Shown: one piece after another, positions 44,007 to 51,291 of the stretch | Numbering within the stretch: the stretch's first letter is position 1 | Layout of the letters: every line of letters begins with the position of its first letter | DNA from: Saprospiraceae bacterium | GTDB taxonomy: Bacteria > Bacteroidota > Bacteroidia > Chitinophagales > Saprospiraceae | Direction: 5' to 3' | Length of the DNA stretch: 51,291 nucleotides | NCBI GenBank assembly: GCA_020628095.1 | Contig: JAHDFP010000023.1 | Coordinates: 1-51,291, forward strand | The notes under the pieces: generated by a model | The model's input: the letters and a program-made list of their open reading frames with translations, nothing else | What the model was told of the DNA's origin: nothing | The model's database searches: none | Program-made: the position numbers and the translations under genes

Positions 44007-44453
44007 ATGAAAAAGACGTTTGACTCAATTTTCGGGAGAGTTATTTTGACGACTTTGTTTTTTACGCTTGCGTTTGTAGGTGTTTCTAACGCTCAGACTT
44101 ATAGTACAAGTGCTGAGGCTGCGAATTCTACATCGAATGTTGATGTTTCTGAAATAGTGGATGATTATACTTTCGCTGCTTCGGATGACTCGGCTGGAAC
44201 AATTGTCAAACAACAGCTCGAAATTCTTAAACTGCAAGAATCTACTGTGCAGTCTTCTACCGTTGCTGAAGCTGATCATTCAGCAAAGGCTTATTTCTTA
44301 AACCGCCTTTCGGAGAACATTGCTTCTTCTAAGCACGGATTTACTCATGCATTTACTTCTTCCGCTCAGGACTTAGTTCTGTATTCGGGCAAATTTTCAG
44401 TAGCAGTTAATGCTGAAGGTATAGTTAGGTCTTACGCCTCTTTATTTGAATAA
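44007..44453 (+). CDS. Small exported protein of unknown family
   Basis: 148 aa. Basic N-terminus and signal peptide ending at FVGVSNAQ (about residue 30), leaving a ~118-residue mature protein. It has no Cys, many Ser/Ala/Thr, a helical middle (SAGTIVKQQLEILKLQESTVQ; AKAYFLNRLSENIASSKHG) and a beta-like end (LVLYSGKFSVAVNAEGIVRSY). No lipobox and no T9SS sorting domain, so it should stay in the periplasm or be released. I do not recognise the family. It lies between the PorP/SprF gene and the 2254-aa giant gene, with 48 bases to the latter's preferred start, and shares the sequence context just before the start codon (CTCAATCT) with it, so the two are probably expressed together. Confidence 0.7.
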   Translation: MKKTFDSIFGRVILTTLFFTLAFVGVSNAQTYSTSAEAANSTSNVDVSEIVDDYTFAASDDSAGTIVKQQLEILKLQESTVQSSTVAEADHSAKAYFLNRLSENIASSKHGFTHAFTSSAQDLVLYSGKFSVAVNAEGIVRSYASLFE

Positions 44454-44501
44454 AAAATGATTTTAAAGGAATATTCGATTATATCAAAACTCAATCTTAT
44501 T

Positions 44502-47500
44502 ATGAAAAATATTTTTAACACATTATGCGACAGTTGGAAGTACGTGTCATACGTATTTATGTTCTGTTGCATTAGTGTAAGTCTAAGCGCTCAGACCTTC
44601 ACTGGGCCTGGTGGACCAATACCTAGTGGGGCACCTGGTGCGACATCAGGGACGGACTCCTATGACCTAACGGTCTCTGGTTTGGATGCTGCTTGTGCAC
44701 CGCAGGGTTTGGTTGTGTGCATTAACAATTTATCCCACACTTTCCCAGGGGATTTAATTTTTGAATTGGCTTCACCTTCTGGCTCTATGGAGCTTATTTT
44801 CGGTCAAGGTGGTGGAACTGATGTTGTAGGTCAAACGCTTTGTTTTGATGATGCAGCAACGGGTACGTGGATTCCTGGTACAGGAGGTACATTTACAGTT
44901 GCACCATCTGATCCTGCTACTTCTCTTCAGGATCTTATTGGTCTTGTAGGAGGTTCTTGGAATGGAACATGGACTTTGACTGTAACTGACCGTTTTGGCG
45001 GTGATGTTGGATCTTTTGATTCTTGGTCATTGGCTTTCGGTGCTTCTGATCCTAATTGTTGTCAATTGTTTGGTTGTGATGATTTTGTATTAGATAATAC
45101 GCCTGGTCTTTGTGAGGCTATATTTACACCTCCGCCAGTAACTTCTAACTGTGTTATATTAGAAAGACCTACTCAGGTTGTTCAACAATGTGGTGCTGCT
45201 GCTGCTTTAGCAGGTCAGACTCAAGCATTTACTATAACAGGTCCTTTTCCTACGCCTGGTCCATGTGTGACTGATGCGACAGTGACTATATGTGTTACTG
45301 CTGATATGAATGGTGCAGGTTTTGAGTTAGCTACTGTTACTGCAGAAGGCTTTACTATAGGTACTTTCGATGGTACTGCTGGTGACTGTGCAGAGAGTTG
45401 TGAGGACTTCACAATTCCTTTAGCTGTTTACAATGCTTTAATAGCTGATGGTACTATAAACTTGTCTGCCACATTTGATGCTAACGTTAATGTTGGATTA
45501 TGTGCGACTAACGAAGTGTCTGGTTGTGTATCTGTCCCTACGGCTTGTGAGCCTTTGGAGATTGTAGTTACATTACCTGATGGTTCTACTCAATCTACTT
45601 TACCTGCTTCTTATCCAATTGGTACAACTTGTATAGAGTATGTAGCGACTGGTTCTGGTAGTGGAATGTCTATGGAGATAGGATGTAAGTCAACTATTAC
45701 AGTTAATGATACTGAGCCTCCAATGTTGGAGTGCCCAGGTGACTTTACATTTAACTTACAAAGTGGTGAGTGTACTGTAGTGTATAACTATGATGTTGTA
45801 GCTACTGATAACTGTGGATTCCAAACTCCAGATATGGATATAGATGGAACATTTGGTAGCTTGGCGAATTGCCCTGGTGCTGGTTCTACACTTTCTTGTG
45901 GTGCTGGACAGACTTCACAGATTCAGGAAATAGATATATCTGCATTGCCAGATGAGTTTGTTTTAACAGACGGATGCTTTGTATTTGATAATACAGCATG
46001 GGGTCAGACAATGGCTACTGTTAACTTTTATTGTGCTCCAGCGGGCTTAACAGCGGCAGGTGCTCCATTACCATGTGCAACAACAGGTGAGACTGTAGTA
46101 GCTACCTCTGGTTTAGTTGATTTAGCTGCATTGGGAGCTGCTCCAGGTGAAGCTGTTTGTATTCCAGTGTTTGTACCAGATGCTGCTGGTAATCCTACAA
46201 TGGATCAATTAATAGTTGACAATGCAATGTGTGGTTCTTTATATATGGAAGTATTCACAGTGGGTGGTGCTCTTTCTTGGAACGGACCTTCTTGTAATGG
46301 TATCGTTTCTGATGGGACTAATACATACTTGTGTTCTCCAGGATGTGGAGATGGTTATTTTGCAGACTTTGGCTTTACAGCTATAGATGCATTTATGGCT
46401 ATACAAGGTGCTACTATTAACGAAGTGGAACCAACAGATCCTAATGTTGCTGCAAGTGGTTCAGATTTGCCAATTGGTCAGCATACGTTTACGTATTCAG
46501 TAGCTGATGGTTTAGGTAATGTTGCTTCTTGTGAGTGGACTGTTACTGTTAACGGTGTACCTCAAGATCAAATAGCTCAATCTTTAGCTTGTAATGATCA
46601 TGTTAATATATCTGTAGATGAGAATTGTATGATTTTCATTAGTGCAGATCAGTTCCTAGAAGGCGGTCCTTATAGTTGTTACTATGAGTGCTACCAAGTA
46701 TTTATAACGGACGAATTTGGAAACCCTGTAGTTTCTGGTTGTGGTCCTGATGCAGCATTGTATCCAGGTGGAGATCCATTCGGTGCTAATGCTAACGGTG
46801 ATGACTTAAATGGATGTTATGTTGATTTACCTTGCGGTAACTATACATACATGGTAACTGATGCTTGTAATGACAACACTTGTTGGGGTACATTATTAGT
46901 AGAAGATAAAATTGGACCTGTTATAGAGGCAGTAGCTGATGTAACAGTACTATGTGATGAGAGTTCGGCTCCAGGAAGAACTGGAACTCCTGCTGTAGTA
47001 GAGGGTTGTGGTGATGAGAGAATAGTTTCATCAGACGAAATCTTAAGTGATGATGATTGTGGTGAGTTAAGAATAGCTAGAACTTGGGTTGCTATTGATG
47101 CTAAAGGAAATGAGTCTAATAGAGTAACGCAGATAGTTGTTGTAGACAGAGCTGGTAGTACTACTACACCAGAGGGTCCTATGAATGTAGAAGTATCTTG
47201 TGGTGCTTGTACTGATCCTCAGTGTCTATATGATTTTTACTATGCTGAGTTTAGAGCTAATAATCCTTGGGCAGAAAGCTGGATTGTTGATCCTGAGTGG
47301 TATCAAGATGATATTGCTGTATGGACTGCTAATGCAGTTTCGTATGCTTCTATGAGAGCAATGGTATTCATTACTGTTGATGGTTTCAAGAGACCTTTAA
47401 CTAATGATAATCACTGTAACTTATTCGTAGATTATACAGATCATGAAATAGATGTTTGTGGAGACCACTGTAGTGGAGGAAACAAAAAGATTGTTAGAAC

Positions 47501-50500
47501 TTGGACTGTATTAGATTGGTGTGATCCTACTAATAATGCAACATTTACACAAATAATAAGTGCTAAAGATGCGGAAGGTCCTTCTTTCGATCTACCAGCT
47601 AATTTTGTAGTGGGTGCAGCTCCTTGGGAGTGTAAAGCAAGCTTTAACATGCCTGAGCCTTTCCATATTTCTGACAATTGTTCAGAGGTAGACGAAATGA
47701 CTTGGAGAGTATATGGTGCTCCTGGTACAGTTACAGGTGAAAGTGCAAGTCCGTATTTTGATGATTCAAGAGGTGTTTGGAGAGTACAAGGTCTACCAAA
47801 AGATGGTTCTCCTCACACATACATTTATGAAATGACTGATTGTTGTGGTAATGTTACGAATGTGAACTTCGTAGTAACAGTTGTAGATCAATCTGCACCT
47901 ATTGCAACAGCAACTCAGAATATAGTAGTTAATCTTACAAGTGCACCTACTGATCCTAATGGTGGTGTGGCTAAGGTTTACAAAGAAAGTATAGATAATG
48001 GTTCTAACGATGGTGATTGTGGACCAGTAAGAATTGCAATCAGAAGAATTGATTCTGATGATGACGGTGATATAGATGGTTACTGTGGAAACTTTGGTGA
48101 AGATGTTATCATAAATGATGATAGAGAACCTCATAATAACAACAGTACTTTCTACAACTGGAATAACGTAAGAGATGCTGACCAACCAACAGATCATGAC
48201 CAAGATGATACAGACGGTGGACAATTTGTGAAGTTCTGCTGCCAAGATATCATTGAGTATGGTGTAGATGAAGATGGTGATGGTGTAAATGATTATGCTC
48301 TTATAGATGTAGAATTAGGTGTATGGGATGATGCGAACATGGATGGTGTTCCTGGTTCATTACCTAATGACATGGGTGCTGATTTATTCAGTAGAACATG
48401 GGCTACGGTTAGAGTAGAAGCGAAGATTAATCCTTCTATAACTTGTCCTCCAGACGTCACTTTAGCTTGTGATATGGACGAGACTAACTTTGATCTTACA
48501 GGATTTGCTTACGCATCTTCTACTTGTGGTGACTTACCAGTTACGCACATGGACCTTTGTGGAAGAGACGTGAATGGTGATATGGTAATTCAGGATTATG
48601 TAATTCCTGGTGCTACAACTGAGGATCCTGGTACATTAGTACAAGAGGACGTATTTAATAAGGCATGTCACTATGGACCTATTATGAGATACTGGTCTAT
48701 AGAAGGAACAGGTGTTAAGTGTCTACAAAGAATCATACTTGAAGAGCCAACAACGAACTTCGATGGTGACAACCATATCGATTGGCCGTACTCAAGAAAT
48801 AGATACATAGAAATAGTGAACAATGATGGTTTTGCTAACGATTGTGACGGTGATGGTAATCCAAGAGAAGTACCAGTATCTGATATATTCTTAACTCCAG
48901 CTACAGGTACGCCTGATTACGCAGAGATAAGATTATCATGTGCTCAGGCATTCTGTGAAGAGCCTGTATGGGTTGATGCTTCTTGTAGCTTAGTAGGTTG
49001 GTCATTAGAAAGTGACACATTCTACTTCGAAGGAGATGCATGTAGAAAGATTATCAATACATATACAGTTATTGACTGGTGTCAGTATGATCCTAATAGT
49101 GTAGATGGAGAAGGTATATGGACATGGACTGTAATAGGTAAATTAATTGATCCGTATGCACCAATTGTAGATGCGCCAGATGCTATGTTCCCTGCTGGAG
49201 CAGGTGGAAGTGGTTCTGCAAGTCCTACTGATGGACCTTGTGTAGGTACTGCTGCAATGTGTGCTACAGCTACTGACTCTGCGATAGATGAAGATGGTAA
49301 TGTTATTACTGATGCTTGTCCGAGCGAGTGGTTGAAGTGGGTAGTATTATTAGACTTGAATAATGATTGGACTTATGAGAGAGAGTGGAGTTCATTCGTA
49401 GCACCTGATTTAGGAACAAGAAATGATCCTTATTGGTCTGAGGATAATGCTGCTGATAACTTAGCACTATATGGTCAACTTATACCAGATGTAAGAGTTG
49501 GTAATGATGCAGGCTTTGATAATAACGGCAGTGATTTTGCTACTGCACCAGGTTTCAAGTACCAGATCAATATTCCTGATGTAATAGCTGCTGATTGTGG
49601 TCAAACACAACATAGAGTTGTATGGAAAGTATACGATGGTTGTGGTAATGTGACTTCTACGACGAGCTACTTTACAGTTCAGGATAAGAAAGCACCTACA
49701 CCTTACTGTATCAACTTGAGTACTGCTTTAATGCAGGATCCTGACGGTGATGGTCCAGCTGAGGCTATGGTTGAACTATGGGCGATTGATTTCGATGCAG
49801 GCAGCTTCGATAATTGTACGACATACGAAAGTCTAAGATATACTTTCGGACCTGTAGCACCTGAGAACGATCCTGATTACAATGCAGACAGTAGATCTTC
49901 TGCTATGGTATTTACTTGTGCTGACCTTAATGGTACTAATAGCGCCGTATTAACAAGAAATGTATATGTATGGGATGAGTGTGGTAACTATGATTTCTGT
50001 ACAGTTAACTTGAGAGTTATTGGTACATGTGATGGCGATGATACTGGAACGGGTAGTATAGCTGGTACAGTTATGACAGAATTCGGAGAAACAGTGGAAA
50101 ATGTATCTGTGGACAACTATGATATGATGTATCAGGCTTCTATAGATGATATGACTAATGATGGTGGTAAGTATGCATTCTCTGATAACTTATTCGGTAA
50201 TGATTTCGTAGTAAGTGCTGATAAGGATGATGATTACTTGAATGGTGTGAGTACACTTGACTTAGTAATTATGCAGAAGCATATATTAGGTGTTCAGTCA
50301 CTTGATAGTCCTTATAAGATGATCGCAGCTGACATTAATAAGGATGGTAGCATTACGGCGATAGATCTTATTGAGCTAAGAAAGTTAATCTTAGGCATAT
50401 ATGATGAGTTACCTAATAACTCAAGCTGGAGATTTGCTGACGCAAGTAAGACTATTGATATAGCTAACCCTTGGAATTTCGATGAGACTATTGACATCGC

Positions 50501-51266
50501 AGCACTAAGAGCTGATATGATGGAAGAAGATTTCGTTGGAATCAAAGTGGGTGATGTCAACCAAAGTGTTGTTGCTAACTTAAGTTCTACTTCTACTGAG
50601 ACAAGAAGCTCAAGATCAATAGCAGTAAATTATGATGATAGAGCTGTTGAGGCTGGAGAGACCGTAACATTAGAAGTTAATGCAACTGATCTAAGTAATG
50701 TCTATGGATATCAGTTTACATTGGATGTAACAGGATTGGAAATGACTAATGTAGAATCAGGAATAGTTAATGTTACTGATGCGAACTTTGGTTCATTTGA
50801 TAATGTTATAACAACAAGTTGGAATAGCGTTACTCCTGTAGATGCTATTGGAACACTATTTACTATGGAGTTCAAAGCTCAGAAAGCTGGTATGTTATCT
50901 GATATACTTGATATCAATAGTAAAGTAACGAGAGCAGAGGCTTATGTTGGTGAAAACCTTGACATCGTAGATGTTGAGCTAAGAAGTGGTGATAAGGCAG
51001 ACAATGTATATGCTTTATATCAAAACGAACCGAATCCATTTACTGAGAATACAGTAGTAGGTTTCAATCTACCTGAAGCTGGTAGTGCGACGCTTAGTAT
51101 CCTTGATGTAACTGGTAAAGTAATAAGAAGTATAACTGAGGATTATCCTCAAGGTTATAACGAAGTTAAATTGAGTAAGTCCGATTTTGGAGCAACAGGT
51201 GTTCTTTATTATCAATTAGAAAGTGGTGATTTCACTGCTACTAAGAAGATGATTATAATCGAATAG
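44502..51266 (+). CDS. Giant T9SS protein with P-domain, HYR-like, dockerin and cohesin-like domains (2254 aa)
   Basis: Start taken at ATG 44502 (signal peptide ending CCISVSLSAQ); an ATG at 44457 would add 15 residues. Residues ~25-185 resemble a proprotein-convertase P-domain (LSHTFPGDLIFELASPSGS ... WNGTWTLTVTDRFGGD). Then comes a long array of Cys-rich HYR/Ig-like domains (about 350-1830; for example TEPPMLECPGDFTF, GPVIEAVADVTVLCDES). A dockerin pair lies at about 1905-1972 (NGVSTLDLVIMQKHILG; DINKDGSITAIDLIELRK, the second loop a canonical Ca site), a cohesin-like domain at about 2040-2165, and a T9SS type A sorting domain at the end (NEPNPFTENTVVGF). Codons are strongly biased to T-ending forms and AGA for Arg, unlike neighbours, which suggests high expression. 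Probably an abundant surface or matrix protein. Confidence 0.88.
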   Translation: MKNIFNTLCDSWKYVSYVFMFCCISVSLSAQTFTGPGGPIPSGAPGATSGTDSYDLTVSGLDAACAPQGLVVCINNLSHTFPGDLIFELASPSGSMELIFGQGGGTDVVGQTLCFDDAATGTWIPGTGGTFTVAPSDPATSLQDLIGLVGGSWNGTWTLTVTDRFGGDVGSFDSWSLAFGASDPNCCQLFGCDDFVLDNTPGLCEAIFTPPPVTSNCVILERPTQVVQQCGAAAALAGQTQAFTITGPFPTPGPCVTDATVTICVTADMNGAGFELATVTAEGFTIGTFDGTAGDCAESCEDFTIPLAVYNALIADGTINLSATFDANVNVGLCATNEVSGCVSVPTACEPLEIVVTLPDGSTQSTLPASYPIGTTCIEYVATGSGSGMSMEIGCKSTITVNDTEPPMLECPGDFTFNLQSGECTVVYNYDVVATDNCGFQTPDMDIDGTFGSLANCPGAGSTLSCGAGQTSQIQEIDISALPDEFVLTDGCFVFDNTAWGQTMATVNFYCAPAGLTAAGAPLPCATTGETVVATSGLVDLAALGAAPGEAVCIPVFVPDAAGNPTMDQLIVDNAMCGSLYMEVFTVGGALSWNGPSCNGIVSDGTNTYLCSPGCGDGYFADFGFTAIDAFMAIQGATINEVEPTDPNVAASGSDLPIGQHTFTYSVADGLGNVASCEWTVTVNGVPQDQIAQSLACNDHVNISVDENCMIFISADQFLEGGPYSCYYECYQVFITDEFGNPVVSGCGPDAALYPGGDPFGANANGDDLNGCYVDLPCGNYTYMVTDACNDNTCWGTLLVEDKIGPVIEAVADVTVLCDESSAPGRTGTPAVVEGCGDERIVSSDEILSDDDCGELRIARTWVAIDAKGNESNRVTQIVVVDRAGSTTTPEGPMNVEVSCGACTDPQCLYDFYYAEFRANNPWAESWIVDPEWYQDDIAVWTANAVSYASMRAMVFITVDGFKRPLTNDNHCNLFVDYTDHEIDVCGDHCSGGNKKIVRTWTVLDWCDPTNNATFTQIISAKDAEGPSFDLPANFVVGAAPWECKASFNMPEPFHISDNCSEVDEMTWRVYGAPGTVTGESASPYFDDSRGVWRVQGLPKDGSPHTYIYEMTDCCGNVTNVNFVVTVVDQSAPIATATQNIVVNLTSAPTDPNGGVAKVYKESIDNGSNDGDCGPVRIAIRRIDSDDDGDIDGYCGNFGEDVIINDDREPHNNNSTFYNWNNVRDADQPTDHDQDDTDGGQFVKFCCQDIIEYGVDEDGDGVNDYALIDVELGVWDDANMDGVPGSLPNDMGADLFSRTWATVRVEAKINPSITCPPDVTLACDMDETNFDLTGFAYASSTCGDLPVTHMDLCGRDVNGDMVIQDYVIPGATTEDPGTLVQEDVFNKACHYGPIMRYWSIEGTGVKCLQRIILEEPTTNFDGDNHIDWPYSRNRYIEIVNNDGFANDCDGDGNPREVPVSDIFLTPATGTPDYAEIRLSCAQAFCEEPVWVDASCSLVGWSLESDTFYFEGDACRKIINTYTVIDWCQYDPNSVDGEGIWTWTVIGKLIDPYAPIVDAPDAMFPAGAGGSGSASPTDGPCVGTAAMCATATDSAIDEDGNVITDACPSEWLKWVVLLDLNNDWTYEREWSSFVAPDLGTRNDPYWSEDNAADNLALYGQLIPDVRVGNDAGFDNNGSDFATAPGFKYQINIPDVIAADCGQTQHRVVWKVYDGCGNVTSTTSYFTVQDKKAPTPYCINLSTALMQDPDGDGPAEAMVELWAIDFDAGSFDNCTTYESLRYTFGPVAPENDPDYNADSRSSAMVFTCADLNGTNSAVLTRNVYVWDECGNYDFCTVNLRVIGTCDGDDTGTGSIAGTVMTEFGETVENVSVDNYDMMYQASIDDMTNDGGKYAFSDNLFGNDFVVSADKDDDYLNGVSTLDLVIMQKHILGVQSLDSPYKMIAADINKDGSITAIDLIELRKLILGIYDELPNNSSWRFADASKTIDIANPWNFDETIDIAALRADMMEEDFVGIKVGDVNQSVVANLSSTSTETRSSRSIAVNYDDRAVEAGETVTLEVNATDLSNVYGYQFTLDVTGLEMTNVESGIVNVTDANFGSFDNVITTSWNSVTPVDAIGTLFTMEFKAQKAGMLSDILDINSKVTRAEAYVGENLDIVDVELRSGDKADNVYALYQNEPNPFTENTVVGFNLPEAGSATLSILDVTGKVIRSITEDYPQGYNEVKLSKSDFGATGVLYYQLESGDFTATKKMIIIE
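49685..51266 (+). repeat. Paralogous C-terminal module, copy 2 (with 36964-38494)
   Basis: HYR-like domain starting DKKAPTPYC, dockerin pair, cohesin-like domain and type A sorting domain, in the same order as in the 1864-aa protein. Both copies keep the string LRKLILGIYDELPNN unchanged. Confidence 0.75.
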
Positions 51267-51291
51267 TACTAGAATAAAATCGGTTTTTGGG
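51267..51291 (+). other. Start of the 3' flank, cut by the window edge
   Basis: AAAATCGGTTTTTGGG after the last gene could be the first arm of a terminator, but the second arm would lie outside the window. Confidence 0.2.

Noticed and set aside
47793-48245. 150-codon frame antisense to the 2254-aa gene
   Set aside because: It is open because of the strongly biased T-ending codons of the sense gene; its protein is low in complexity and rich in Ile/Thr/Ser/Val.
32900-51266. Classical cellulosome
   Set aside because: Cohesins and dockerins are present, but no glycoside hydrolase, carbohydrate-binding module or other enzyme domain was seen in the cluster.
1-51291. CRISPR array, insertion sequences, prophage or tRNA genes
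   Set aside because: No regular repeat-spacer array, transposase, phage structural gene or tRNA-like sequence was recognised on reading either strand.

Overview
The window looks like chromosomal DNA of a free-living Bacteroidota, most probably of the Saprospiria (Saprospiraceae-like). The reasons are: at least five proteins with C-terminal type IX secretion (T9SS) type A sorting domains, one with a type B (gliding-associated, CHU_C) domain next to a PorP/SprF gene, SprB-type repeats, dockerin and cohesin modules on giant exported proteins, AT-rich DNA without clear Shine-Dalgarno sites, and several promoters of the Bacteroidota TTG / TAnnTTTG type. The taxon is an inference. I saw no rRNA, tRNA, CRISPR array, insertion sequence or prophage.

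Layout. 1-170: start of a lipoprotein gene cut by the left edge (minus). 346-2454: exported T9SS protein. 2457-5575: minus-strand genes for a lipoprotein cytochrome c, a D-2-hydroxyglutarate-dehydrogenase-like FAD enzyme, an AhpD-like protein and a small membrane protein. 5693-11805: tightly packed minus-strand operon SpoIIM-like / DUF4129 / DUF4350 / MoxR ATPase / DUF58, divergent from two RDD-family genes (11935-13057). 13139-14985: glutamate racemase and a lipoprotein. 14986-15344: intergenic region with a full promoter, triple GTAGGG repeats and a strong terminator that together outline a candidate ncRNA of about 190 nt. 15345-20748: giant SprB-repeat lipoprotein, ECF sigma factor, and an anti-sigma-like protein that appears to span both membranes. 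20955-24599: T9SS metzincin protease. 24750-24983: small AbrB-like regulator. 25065-28532: large outer-membrane beta-barrel protein. 29074-32797: T9SS animal-type haem peroxidase, glycosylasparaginase and an orphan LuxR-type response regulator.

32900-51266 is the most interesting part. Two giant T9SS proteins (1864 and 2254 aa) share a C-terminal module: dockerin pair, cohesin-like domain, type A sorting domain. Between them lie a 1317-aa protein with three N-terminal cohesin-like domains, SprB-like repeats and a type B sorting domain, its PorP/SprF partner, and an unrecognised 148-aa exported protein behind a leader region with three inverted repeats. No catalytic domain is visible, so this is not a classical cellulosome. 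I propose a secreted cohesin/dockerin surface scaffold or fibre anchored through T9SS, which needs binding data to confirm.

How the genes fit together: the window is dominated by cell-envelope and surface functions (T9SS cargo, one PorP/SprF, envelope-stress-type sigma/anti-sigma pair, MoxR/DUF58 operon, glutamate racemase for peptidoglycan). Regulation probably runs through the ECF sigma factor, the orphan response regulator just upstream of the giant cluster, and palindromic sites in the intergenic regions.
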